From positions 2,029,001 to 2,093,000 of the forward strand of contig JAZGUH010000123.1 of assembly GCA_037893225.1 (NCBI GenBank): a stretch of 64,000 nt of DNA. Reading direction: 5' to 3'. Within the stretch, counting starts at the first letter, position 1, and each line of letters opens with the position of its first letter. The stretch comes from Hippasteria phrygiana (lineage: Eukaryota > Echinodermata > Asteroidea > Valvatida > Goniasteridae). The notes below the pieces were generated by a model that did not search any database, was not told the origin of the DNA, and saw nothing but the letters and a program-made list of their open reading frames with translations. A program made the position numbers and the translations under genes. Below, one piece after another: positions 1 to 37,700 of the stretch.

Positions 1-736
1 TGAAGAATGTGTGTCCTGATTTGCAAAACCCTATACATGTCAGATGTAACAGGGACACCAACATTGGACCCCTAATTTATAGAATGACCCTGCACCTCGC
101 GCAAACGACGGCTAGTCAAACTATGATGTCAATGGTCCCCTGTTCACTTTTCGCAGTTTAGTACGACAAATGTTGCTAGTGATAAACAGCGCGATCATGC
201 CCTGTAGGTCGGTTCCAGATAGTCAAGTAAATGTGCTCGACTAGCCAGCATTTGGTCAAAGTTAGTCTAACAAATGTCGACAATATTTAACTATAGTCCT
301 TGTTCCCACTCGTTCCTTTTTGTAGTCACCCAAATCAAAGAGCGCCATCGTATTATGCCCATCATACATCAAGAAGGTTAACCCTAATCCCTTGGGTAAC
401 TTTACTAGAAAGTATCCTGAATCCGCCCAAAATCCACCTATTTTGTCTTGCACAAAAAGTTGGTATTGGTGACTGCTCAATATGGAGGTATCCTGAATCC
501 ATCAAAATCCTGCAGTACCGCTAGACTTACAATCCTCAATCCATCAAAATCCCCCAGTTAATAATATAGAGGTATCCTGAATCCGGCGAAATCCTCCTAG
601 ACAAGGGTATGGATTTTGATGGATTCGGGTAGGTTAGGGTCAATGGAAAACTCTTATTTTTTCATTCTTCATCAGGCATAAAATGGCAGTTCATAAAATG
701 TTTTAATCTTCAGAGACTTGTGCCATCAATCCTTAC
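1..736 (-). other. CYFIP intron (partial), with MITE remnant
   Basis: No CYFIP exon is recognisable here; the next conserved segment (human [20 protein letters not shown]) is absent. The stretch holds the degenerate TTAA-type element at 378-643. Nothing else is supported. Confidence 0.6.
378..643. mobile_element. Degenerate family A MITE (TTAACCCTAA ends)
   Basis: The left end is TTAACCCTAATCCC. The right end is GGTTAGGGTCAA, in which one base of the terminal TTAA is changed. The interior repeats the motif ATCCTGAATCC / AATCCATCAAAATCC several times, as in the better copies at 49958, 53584 and 62880. It has no coding capacity. Confidence 0.6.
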
Positions 737-26280
<25,544 letters not shown>

Positions 26281-26474
26281 CCCCTTGCCACCGGTTGCCC
26301 CAAATACGTGCAGATTGAAAATTGCCACCTGGCCGGTTGACGACTATTTGTGCCAATCTCTGCATTTTCAATCCGAAATTCTCCTGAGGACTCGGCCCAA
26401 GTCCTCGGTGTCATTGTTATCCCTAATCCCTTATTGTCCCAAGTCCTCTCTCGTATAGTCTAATTAACCCACTC

Positions 26475-26660
26475 ACCCACACAAGTGTGTAAACACCTGC
26501 AATCGGGGACCCCCTATTGTCCTATTGTTTATACTTTTTGGCAAGGCCCCCTCATTGGTTTTGTACACGATTTCCAAACGGGGACCTTTCTCAATTGGGG
26601 ACCCTATTGTCCTCTTATTGTTAACGGTCCCCTATTGAATGCAAAAACAAACCCACACAC
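26475..26660 (+). repeat. Dispersed repeat R1, plus copy 1
   Basis: Shares CACACAAGTGTGTAAACACC, CTCATTGGTTTTGTACACGA and CCTATTGTCC with the copy at 26855-27015. The two lie about 200 bp apart in the same orientation. Confidence 0.65.
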
Positions 26661-26854
26661 ATCCTAACATATGCACCCATATGGGATACCTCTATTGTAG
26701 ACTATACTTTCCTTCTTTTATTCTCCTTTGTCCCTATTGAAATCTCAAACTCTATAGCGTTAACTTTGTGGGGAACCTGGATTTCTAAAGACTCCCTCCT
26801 GGAGTACCATTGTCCCCATTGTTACCCTTTCTTACCCCGTAAAGAGATTAATGT

Positions 26855-27015
26855 AGAAACACACAAGTGTGTAAACACCTTTAATCGTGGACCTCCTATT
26901 GTCCTCCTATTGTTTGTATTTTTACTTTTTTGGAAGGACCCTCATTGGTTTTGTACACGATTTTCAACCGTGGACCTTGACTCAACCGTGGACCCTATTA
27001 TCCTCTTTGTTAAAG
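26855..27015 (+). repeat. Dispersed repeat R1, plus copy 2
   Basis: Same core as the preceding copy (CTCATTGGTTTTGTACACGA, CCGTGGACC). It is inverted relative to 24841-25015. Confidence 0.65.
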
Positions 27016-27289
27016 CTATACAAACTCGCACACACACCAAAATGGGTCAGGAAAAGCAAAATCTTGGACAATAACCAACCATTCTTGATAACAACTATCT
27101 TAACAAATGACAACCAATTAATATTTCGAGATACATGTCAGCAAACACTTTGAAAAATGAAGCACAAATTAATGTGTACGTGAACCCTTTTACTTCAGTG
27201 ACTGTACTGTTTATTGTTATATAGGCCTAGCTGGGCGTGCCAAAAAAACCAGTGACTGTGCATGCCCAGGGAATTTTATGACTGAATAG

Positions 27290-27290
<1 letters not shown>

Positions 27291-27343
<53 letters not shown>
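27291..27343. repeat. Poly(G) run of 53
   Basis: An uninterrupted G homopolymer upstream of CYFIP exon 1. The length could be affected by sequencing error. Confidence 0.9.
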
Positions 27344-27344
<1 letters not shown>

Positions 27345-27579
27345 ATTCAATTGTAAAATGCATAATAAGAAAATCCCATTTTTTAAACTAAGAAACTGAT
27401 GTTTACAATTACATGGTGTTAGGCCTAATACTAGAATTCAGTGAAGTCTGCTTTTACTTGAAAAAGTCATTTTGGAATGATAAACAAATCCTTGACCGAC
27501 ATTTGGCCAAAATAAACATGACAAAAAGGGGCCCGTAAATCCATGTTTTTGGCTTATTCTAACACTAAATAACAGTTAG

Positions 27580-27675
27580 TCCGAGTAACTTGGACCCTTC
27601 ATCGCCTTTTTAAACATTTGGACATGATCATGTCCAAATGTTTAAAAAGGCGATAAAGGGTCCAAGTTACTCGGA
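27580..27675. repeat. Spacerless palindrome, 48-bp arms
   Basis: Arms 27580-27627 and 27628-27675 are complementary with one mismatch (C/T near 27600). The centre is GACATGATCATGTC and the outer ends are TCCGAGTAACTTGGACCC. It can form a cruciform. Confidence 0.9.
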
Positions 27676-28365
27676 CCATAGAGGTAGGAAAAATGCTCGG
27701 ACTAGTTATAGGCTTATTCATTGTTAATGTACAGCTTGTTAAACACATACAGCACAGCACAGCACAGGCAGACGACATCTCCGGTCCTTACCCATTTTCG
27801 CAGCTTTCCCAAAGCCAACACACGTCAAACCTGATCGAGTTTGATGCACCTACACCATAGCCACTGACACAGCACACAATGCGGAAATGAACCACAACAG
27901 CAAAAACAATCTTACCTTTAGTACCAGTTTTGTAACGTCAGCACAAACAACCAGGAAATCTGTCTCAAATTTCAGCCGGAAGTACTGTATGCAAGGATTT
28001 ATTAGGGCGTCGGTTAATGGACGACATATAGGGCGCCACCATGCGGTTGAATAATGCATTGCAACATTGCACTTTGGTGAGGAAACTGAACGGTCAATTT
28101 GCAAAAACAACAAAAACTAACCATACGGCGATACGCCCTTTCTATATTAAACACAGAAAACAACTTGTTTTCTAAATACATACACTTGAACCTGCAAAAG
28201 AAATGTATCCACTAAAAACCAGTAAACCATGTACGGGGGGCTGGGGTCACAGTGCAGCAAATTTAATTACTTGTGAAAAAAGTAAAAAATTCCCGGGATT
28301 CACTCCGCTTCATTTTCTTTTTCTTTTCGGGGTAAAATACGTAAATATGTCAGGCCCGACAGCCC

Positions 28366-28382
28366 CCCCCCCCCCCCCCCCC
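28366..28382. repeat. Poly(C) run
   Basis: A C homopolymer of about 18; a simple repeat. Confidence 0.7.
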
Positions 28383-29306
28383 TGCAAAAAATTCTGGCTA
28401 TGCCTGACTACGGGTAAAGAAAAAATATATATATATAATTTCCTGTAATAAATTACCTTCTCAGTTTCTCACACACATCACAGAGGAATAATAACACACA
28501 CACACACCCATACATTACAATGAAAGACTACATAAACAGCAATAAACATGCTTTAACATAATTTATTCTGCCGATTCGTTTCCTTTTATTTAAATTTGAA
28601 ACATGCATTATTTTACACATTTTAACGCAATGGATGCCCACCATACTTTGGCACAATAATTTCAAAGTAAATTCCTTGGAATGTTGTTATAAAAAAAGAC
28701 AAAGACAATTCAGGGTCCAAAGCAGATCTAAATGAAACCCTTTCAAACTAAGTTGAAAGAATTGCAGGTTTTAATAGTCAGAAAATAACTCGATATGATT
28801 TTGAATATAATAACAACAGTTTGGCAGTAACATCTAAAATGAGTGCATTTTTGTTTTATTGGGTTTTATTTCAGGTTTATCTACATCAGAACTTCACGTT
28901 TTTCCCCCATGACTAATATCGGGAACGAACTACTCACAAAATGGTGCCACTGTCATTTCTTTAAAGATATAGTGTGCGTGCTCTTCAAACTGGATTTGTT
29001 TTCTTCTTCCAACTAATTTTAAAATTGTATATTTTATTTTAATGAAATAAAAATCTCTTTTAAAAAAATATTATGAATGTTTACAACCCTCTGAAAAAAA
29101 CCTTTTATTCTTTAATTCACCCCTCTGATGGAAATAAAACATCCACCCAGCATGCAACTGAATCATTGTCGAATTGCAAATAATTTGACATTTGTAAAGT
29201 AATTATTTGATAACTAAAAGTGGATTTTGTGGGTGGATTTTGTTTTCGTTTGAAGTCTCATTCAAAGTAAGTAACTTTTGTCTTGATAAAAAAAAGCACA
29301 AATTCT

Positions 29307-29343
29307 TCTTCTTCTTCTTCTTTTTTTTTTTAGGGGGGGGGGG
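29307..29343. repeat. (TTC)n / T run / G run
   Basis: Adjacent TTC units, a T run and a G run of about 12; simple-sequence DNA. Confidence 0.7.
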
Positions 29344-32300
29344 GACGAAACTCAAAACGAGCACAAGCAGTTTATCTTTAAGGTGGGCAAAGTTACAGTA
29401 AAGTTAATTTTTAACTTACAGATCTCATAAAGAGGATACAGTTGATAATAGAAGTACATTTTCATCAGAGAGGAATGAACAGAATAATTTCGTCAGAATA
29501 ATTCAATTTGTTTGCCTTTTATAAACAAAAATAATGATCTTATTTTCTGTAAACAAATAAATCATAACAGTTAAAGCGACTTACTGAACAAGCAACAAAT
29601 CTAATTACCTGCTCAAATGGTCATATTTCATGAGTAATTTTGATATTCAAGCATGTTTCTATAAAAAAAATACTGATTTAACATTCTTTACTGAAAATAA
29701 TTTATAAACAAAAACAAAAACAAAACAAAACAAAACAGTAGTTTACACGTCACTTAGCAACGACAGATGCAAATTAGTACTGTGCAAACCAATGATCAGA
29801 TTTGACAAATAGACAAAACTTCCCACTAACGACTCCGAGCTGCATACTAAATCACCTGTTGATTTTTGCTGGTCACATTATCAACCTGAGTATGTATTCC
29901 AATCACAATAGTGGTACTACTTTTTCATCCGAGCAATAAAATACGCTAATAAAAAAATGTGCATTTTCTGCTGTAATGCAACTATACATTCCCTAAATCA
30001 CTTGAAATCAACCTAAAAGTCTTACTATAAAATGTTGATATCTAAATTGCGGAAGTAGCAGTTTAAGTAGAAAACAAAGACCTTAAGTCTACGTCCAACT
30101 CCATACAACGGATTTCATGAATGAAGTATAAATCAGTATGGATCCAGCCATATTAATTAGCACAATCTCAGGTAAAACAAAAGGGAAATTACTATCAAAA
30201 TAAATAAGCTTCCCAGCTCTCATGGTACAATCTAACATATACAAATCATATCAAAGGCCGCTATATGCTTTACAAGTGCTTAAAGGTATGATATAGCTTT
30301 GGTAACGACAAAACATTTGTTTAGTTTTAATCTTAAAGAGTACTGTTTATAAAGAAGATACAAGCACCAATTCTCCTGAGAAATATTTTCATCTTAAAAG
30401 CTGTCACCTTGGAGAAGATTGTATCTGAAAACCTCCCAAAAGGCTGTGGGTCATTTTGATTTGAAAAATAGAGATAAGCCAATATGGTTGAGCCCAAAAT
30501 AATTTTAAAAACAAATGGTTTTCACTATTTCCACATGGCTCGGATGACGGATTGAGATCAAACTTCGAGAGGTTTGTTATTATAGATGTTGAATCACACT
30601 GTATTATCAACTGTACCAATGCTATATCATTCCTTTAACCAAATTTATCCCAGTAATTGTTACATGTCTTCACAACAGACCTGAAACAAAACAGCAACCA
30701 TCTGTAAATTCTCTATAATACTGAACTACATTTGGCAGTTGTTAATGCACACTAATTCATCAATTCAAATGGTACAGGCTGCAATGTTAAAAATAGTGGG
30801 CCTTATCATTTTCATGGACACAAAATTATTCCAAAAGACACCAAATAAACATTTGAGGATAAATAAGGAGTAATAACATACATATCTAACAGTGACTACA
30901 TCAGTATAGTTTATTAATATTAAATAACATTTCCAGTGCTGGCATATTTTGTAAACTATAAAACCTAATATAATTACTGATTGTTTTGACTGTTCCAAGG
31001 TTTTTTTTTTCACCTTAAAAAAATAAGTACTGTTCATTTAAAACTAATCTCGGTTATTCAAACAGAATGTTACCTATGACACTGGTTTCCATTTATTTTG
31101 GTCAATGCAATGAATTCACCTACGATAATGGTATTCTTATCAAAGTCTTCATATTAGAGAAACTAAATATTAAATATTGGTTTTTCCACACTTTTTCTGG
31201 GAGAAAACAAATGACATTCCTAAAACCCTTTCACTTGATTTTGTTTCTGTTAATTTACTAAGCATTTTCCTTTCATTTTTCCCCGGTACTTTCCATGATT
31301 ACGTTTTGTCAGATATTTGCAATGAAGTTTTTGTGTTGGCAGTATTGTTTCCCTGTGAACATTCGAGACGTGTATTTCGTTTGTGTGACATTCTTCCAAC
31401 AGTACACGGGCTTTCCACTTTTGCCGACTTTAAATTGGTCAAAACACATCAAGTAGGCTCGGACAGTTGACACAACACCTCCGAAACAGCAGAACCTTTG
31501 ATGTCGACATCTTTCTGATTATGCAATATTTAGTTATTATGAATGTGTCTTCTGAACCGATTCTATCCAGTTAATCTTTGACAGTGTATTGCAGAAACAT
31601 TTCACTAGATACAAACAAAATATTGGCAAGCTGCAAATTTTTTTATTGAAGTTTATTTACTCTTATTTACTTTTATTTACAGTACACTGGTTACAATTTA
31701 TACAAACACCCATATACATCTTGTCTTTTTACATCATTTACCAAGAATATTTTCAACAATACATTTTTGTTTCCTATATATTTTTCCCACAACTTTCCGT
31801 TGGCAGTAGAAAATGGGGGGGAAAAAGCCTGACAGATATCAGGAATGTCAGAAAAAGATGTTGCTTTGTATTACTTGGCAGAATCAGAGAAACAATTTTG
31901 TGAACTGAACTGAATATGGAAAAGAAATTGTTAAGTGTTATCAGGCAAAATGCATATACTTTGGGTAAATGAATATCTGATAAAATAAATCCCTCCTCTC
32001 ATCCAGAAAAAAAAGAAGAAGAAATAAATCACCATTTACATTTTTGTTCAATACTTTTGTTTTAAAGCCTACTCCATACAGTTTCATGTTTTAAACCTGC
32101 TAGTCTCATTTCGGGCAAATTTTTGTTTGTCCACATCGATTGCTCAATAATTCACACACTGATCTTTATAAAGATGTGTTTTCCATTACTGACATTACAT
32201 TGGGCGAACATTTCGCCCCACCATAAAAAAATAAATTAATAAATTCACTGCGATTTTCGGTAAGCAAGTTTAACTGGTAATTTCAATTATGCTTAAACTA

Positions 32301-32387
32301 TTCACTTATTTGCAGTAAAAGCCACAGTGCACTCCAAAACAATACAACACAGTGCACATTTTTATGTATTTCCACAAGCAGGCAGAA

Positions 32388-32447
32388 ACAAACAAACAAA
32401 CAAACAAACAAACAAACAAACAAACAAACAAATACACAAACAAACAA
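32388..32447. repeat. (CAAA)n microsatellite
   Basis: About 14 units of CAAA with one interruption. Confidence 0.9.
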
Positions 32448-32803
32448 TTCAATCATCGTAATATTACTATGACAATAAAACAGCTCAACACATAATACTT
32501 TGAGTTTGCGAATGTCATATACAGATATACTATTTGTGCTGCTTCATTGCTGAGAAACAAAAAAATGCAACTGGGTCAAATTTTGTACATTATTGTTTTA
32601 GAACACTGTCCACAACTAAGACAAATTTCACAAATAATTTTACACAACTTTAAAGAATCAATTTAAAAAAAAAAATAGAATGTCATGGGTAAAAAAAAAA
32701 CCAGTGAATTTCCAATCTAATGAATTCAGGGAACATCTCAAAAGTTGGGATACCTGAAACATACCACAGGAACATCACCTGTTCCAATTTGGGACCAGCC
32801 TCC

Positions 32804-33204
32804 CAGAGTTGTAATCAAGTCAATCACAAGTCAATCACAAGTCAATCACAAGTCAATCACATGTCAATCACATGTCCATCACAAGTCTCACAAGTCACTT
32901 CACAATTCTGGTCTCAAGCCATGTAAAAAGCTATTCAAACTCACTATGTAACAAAAGCATTCCTTTGTCACTGTTCATCCCATGTAGCTTGTGAGCTGAC
33001 TTGTGATTGACTGGTGATCTGCCTTTTGATCTGTTTTGTGATTGACTTGTGATTGACTTGTGATTGACTTGTGATTGACTTGTGATTGACTTGTGATTGA
33101 CTTGTGATTGACTTGTGATTGACTTGTGATTGACTTGTGATTGACTTGTGATTGACTTGTGATTGACTTGTGATTGACTTGTGATTGACTTGATTAAAAC
33201 TCTG
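32804..33204. mobile_element. hAT-like fold-back MITE with 11-bp arm repeat
   Basis: The left end is CAGAGTTGTAATCAAGTC and the right end its complement-like GACTTGATTAAAACTCTG. The flanks CAGCCTCC / CAGCCTGG match at 6 of 8 bases. The left arm has AATCACAAGTC units (32811-32900) and the right arm about 14 GACTTGTGATT units (33040-33193). The core TGTAACAAAAGCATTCCTTT is shared with 60249-60690. Confidence 0.85.
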
Positions 33205-33229
33205 CAGCCTGGAAAGACCTCTGCTCAAT

Positions 33230-33482
33230 TTCATTAAAAAAAGACCACCTGGCCAGTTGATGTCTATAGGCACATTCCTGCACATACTCAATCCATTCAT
33301 GTTTCACTATATTCTTCTTGAATGGGAGTGTAATGAATAGATGGAGCTTTATCGAACAAAGCTTTCATTCACACGAAAGGAGAGCTCCAAGTGTGGTGCC
33401 TATTGTTTGTGTTTACGCTTAGCTGCACAGCCCATTCTTGGCATACCAGCCCCCATCAATAACAGCCAGACACAAGGGGTTA
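33230..33482. mobile_element. MITE family D, TTAA end
   Basis: It ends in ACACAAGGGGTTAA (TTAA 33479-33482). The body has CCTGGCCAGTTGATGTCTAT, ACTCAATCCATTCATG, GTGGTGCCTATTGTTTGTGT and GGCATACCAGCCCCCATC. The left end lies against the preceding fold-back element and has no TTAA. Confidence 0.6.
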
Positions 33483-33596
33483 ATGATTAGCAGAAATGTT
33501 GTGCTTACTGTAGCAGCAAAATTTGCTTAAGCATTAGCGTATTTCACAGCCAAGTTGTGCTAATACTTGCATGCACAGAGATCTCCACTGTATTCT

Positions 33597-33871
33597 GGGC
33601 CCAATTTCATAGTGCGGCTTAACGGTAAGCAGAAAAATTGTGCTAACTATAGCAGGAAAATTTGCTTAAGCATTAGCATATTTCATGGCCAAGTCGTGCT
33701 AACGCTTGCGCGTGCATGGAAATTTATATTGTTGCATCACTAATTCAAGCAAATCCTGCTTCCGAAGTTAGCGGGCTCTTCGCTGTGATTACTGCTTACA
33801 GTCTCTATGAAATGGGCAAGGGTTCCGTTAGCAGAAAATCGTGTGTTAAGCAGCGCTATGAAATTGGGCCC
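33597..33871. mobile_element. MITE family H, with flanking partial copies
   Basis: The ends are GGGCCCAATTTCATAG and CTATGAAATTGGGCCC, with internal TTGCTTAAGCATTAGC. Partial related units continue on both sides (about 33485-33596 and 33872-33975), so this looks like a compound or nested insertion. Confidence 0.65.
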
Positions 33872-34367
33872 TGCTTCCGAAGTTAGCGATCTTATTGCTT
33901 ACGGTCTCTACGAAATGGACCGAAGTTCTGCTAGCAGGAAATCATGTGCTTAGTAACCTTATGAAATTGGGTCCAAGCACGATACAGTTGGTCTATGCGA
34001 ACGCATGCTTACTCATGAATGGCCTTTTCCAGTTGGTAACACAGCATATTCTGTACAGGAACACACAGCGTTCTCCAAAGGAGTAATCCAAACGAAATGG
34101 CAACGGTCTGACTTTCGAGATGCTCTCTTACACAAGTGATGTTTAGGTGCTTATAACTCAAAGCATGTACACTGGAACTTTGTTAGTCCAAACACCACTT
34201 ACATTTGGCTATATCTGTTTATGGAAATTTGTTGGGATCCTGTGATGGTCGTTAAGTGAAGTTTGGTGTACTAGTTAAGTCAGACTCATTTTGTAGGTCT
34301 AGCTATTAAACACATGTGATTAGGAGATGCATTAAATTCTACACAAACACAATTGATGTTTTATCAA

Positions 34368-34766
34368 TTAATTAGAACCCGAGCGTGACAGGTTGTACGT
34401 CGGCGCATCCATCTCGCTGCTCGTGCTTGTACTGATTTCGCTCCCCGAGCTCCCGTTGCTGTGGTTACGCCCCCAGGCCCCCTTCTTGGTACTGATGGCC
34501 GCCACCTCCGTGTCTAGATCATCCAGGGAGCAGGTTTGTGACTCAGAGAGGTTCCCCGTGCCGCTGTCGGCCTTCTGGTCCACCGGAGAGACATCGAAAG
34601 AGTTCCCCGAGAGAATGGAGGAAGTGGAGGTGGTGAAGTTGATGCCTGCGTCTTCCAGTGCGATTTCCTTTGGTAGGAGGCTGCGTAGCTTGGCCACAGT
34701 GTTCAGGAGGGCCGAGCGCTCCAAGTTGAGTGCCCGCACCTCCGATTTCAACTTGTCCTCGTTTTT
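34368..34766 (-). CDS. TBC1D1/4-like last exon w16, residues 806-937 and stop
   Basis: Encodes [20 protein letters not shown] then [20 protein letters not shown], the end of the coiled coil (human LTLELERSALLQTVEELRR). A Ser/Thr-rich tail follows, ending SRSGSN and TAA at 34368-34370. The tail has no family counterpart that I recognise. Acceptor CTTCAG. Confidence 0.94.
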   Translation of the reverse strand, partial: KNEDKLKSEVRALNLERSALLNTVAKLRSLLPKEIALEDAGINFTTSTSSILSGNSFDVSPVDQKADSGTGNLSESQTCSLDDLDTEVAAISTKKGAWGRNHSNGSSGSEISTSTSSEMDAPTYNLSRSGSN

Positions 34767-37700
34767 CTGAAGGAGATAACAAAAAAATAATTCTTCAATG
34801 TTGGTGGTTGAAAAAGTTGACTGATTTATCTTGAACTGAACTTTTGTGAACAAACGTGCAAGATTGATCTCCGGCTATATGGCATGGGTTTATGGGATTG
34901 CCAACATAGGGCAAGATACTTGGTACAGCACCAGAATGGAAATCCGGACGTCGCAGGTTCAAATCCAACTCATGTCAGTTTTCTCTGTTCACTTTGAAAA
35001 TCGATCAAAATTACCTACTCGGGTTTGTTCGGTGGTAAAAATAGAAAAACTTGATGGGGGTACAGGTGCTCTACCAGATTCGGAGACAAACAGGGCAGCA
35101 GAGTATCAGATCTGCAGCTTGATTGGTTGAAGCTGCATTGCAGACATTTGATAAACCATTCAGCCAATAGGAACATTTGTTACACGCTATATGGGGAACA
35201 CTGACCAATCAAAGTAAGCGTTGTATGAATGTCGCAGACTGGCACAATTAGGTAAATTTCGGACACAGATTCGGAGACAAACACGCATTTTTGGCCGAGA
35301 AATGCTATTGTTTCCTCGGGCCTCACTGAACAATTTTGCACTGAAAACAACGTGCCCTTGGTCACAAAAATTTTTTTAAAAATTGATAAATAAAAGCTAG
35401 GCAGCAGATTTTGGACAAGGGCGATCTGAGAAATAATGTTGGGCGGGCTGCCCCGCTAAAACTCCTCATGGGGAACCCAGAAATCACAAACACATTGGGA
35501 GAATACAAGTACAACTCACCCTTAGGTTGTGCACCATCGCTTCATAACTGTGGATTGTGTTGCGCGCTCCTTGAAACTGCTCAATCAGCTCATTGTTGTG
35601 CCGCCGCAGGTTGCGATTGGCTGTCTCCAGCTTCTGGATATCCGTGACCTGCTGCGGGGGCCGGTGGACAGGCGAGGGCGCCATTTCCTCCTGCAGCATG
35701 TGGTACTCGACCTCGTAAGCGTGAAGCTCCTTGGATATGTCCAACTGATACGCCTGCGTGGAGGTTTTCAAAATATGTATTTCATGTTTGAACTTGTGGC
35801 AGAATAGTTCAAGCTCTGATTGCACTTCTTGTGAGATTTGGGGGAACCTGACTAAATTTGGATAAGTCTGTGAAGTTTTGACAAAAAGTGCCCAAATTTA
35901 TTATTGTTTCTTTTTATATGCAATATTAGTTACAATGTATGTACATGCATACCACAAAAAAACCTGCATGATACAATGGGCTGAGATTAATAGTCCTGTT
36001 CTAGGTAATACATTTTTTATTTTTTTATTTGTCTTGCATTTTTGTTCATAAACTGCTAATTCATGTGTGGGTACTCTATATATATTTTTTACCTTGTTGA
36101 TAACATTCTCCATCTGAATGACACCAAGCATTGGCAGCGTGTCCTTCAGAAACTCAATGATGGCCTCGAAGCCGTCACAGTGCAGCAGCAGTTCTTCGTG
36201 ACTTCCCAGGACGATCAGAGCCACCTTGAAGATCACCTCAAACCCCTGCAGAAAGATCAGATCTGAAGAAAAAAAACACACACCAGGAAATGAGTAATTT
36301 ATATGGCTAGAAACACAACACCTGACCCATTCTGTGAACAATTTGATATTTTTGTATGATACTGGTTGTACAGTCCCAGAGGGTAACACGAGACACACAA
36401 AACACTCTGCCAATATTTGATCTGCTATGGCATAGACCCAATGCACAAACCGCAGCCGTAACAAGCCAGGTTTTTTTTTACAGACAAGTGCTGCAAGTGG
36501 TCAGAAATGTCCGATGTCTAACCATGAATTCACCCTCTGCTCTCCAATGTGCAGAGCCACAAATCACACCGATACTTTGGGTTCAGTTCTGTTCTGAACG
36601 CCATGTACCTGCACTTGTCTATCCTCTTGAGTAGTGTCAACTTCAGGTTGGACAGTGTGCGAAGCAACGTGCGCACACTCCATTCGTTTGCACTGCACTT
36701 TCTGGTCCAAATTACGAAGAGGTTCAAATTAAATTATTCTATATATAGTGATGGATCATCTGTTTGGTTTCACGGTGTGTTGTACTACAACTCGTCCTTA
36801 AATTTGTTATTCTCTCAACCATACCTGGACAGCCAATTCTGCATGAATGCATAAATGCATTACAGAAAGATCAGGTTTGAAAACAAAACCAGGAAATGAC
36901 TTCTTTTAAATAAATACAATTATTATTGAAAGCATACATGACCCATTCTATGCTAAATTTTATATTGTTATGTAAAAGGAACCCTGGAGTAATTATCCAC
37001 TTCGACTTGTTTTTACAGACACGGCCACGTCTCTCACAAATGCAAACTTGTTTTCATTTGAAATAACAAGAAAATGGAGTTTCAATTCTCTGCAAATCTT
37101 TTCAGTTTTCTCATGTGCTATTTTTGTTTGGTAATTGAAGGAACTCTCTATCAAAGTATGAAAATAATTCATCCAAAATAACCCACTCAATATTGTTGAA
37201 GAATCGTTTGTCAGAAAGATTCCAAATAAGCTATTTAATATGGGAATCAAATAAAACACGGAATGTTGTCCAAGAGAATGAAGAAAATGTTGAATATTTT
37301 GTACACACGATATCCATGGAAACACCACTACATGTAGCATGCCTCTGATGACATCATACTTTGGCTCATGAATATGAAAATGTGCATATTATGAAGAAAA
37401 CAAATTAGAAGTTACTTCCAAGACCTGACCTATCATGGTAGAATCACATAAATACAGCTTGTGAAATATTGTCCAATGACATAAGTCGTAATTCAATGCA
37501 GAAGATGCAAATCTGAGTCAAACATTTCCACACAAAATTGTGTGGTTCTAAATTCTAACGGGCATGGTTAACGCACAAATGGCGATAAGTACATGTAATT
37601 TGCTACAAAGTAGATGGAAATTGACAGTACCATGGGACTAACAGTGCTTTTGCGCTACAAAAATCCCACTACATAAACCCTTTAATTTCTGATTTGAATG

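Noticed and set aside
27850..28113. 87-codon minus-strand frame upstream of CYFIP as a first coding exon
   Set aside because: The family Met is clearly at 25830. This frame has no similarity to CYFIP and at most overlaps a 5' UTR.
34393..34770. 125-codon plus-strand frame
   Set aside because: Antisense shadow of the last TBC1D exon; the minus frame matches the protein family.
35529..35807. 92-codon plus-strand frame
   Set aside because: Antisense shadow of exon w15.
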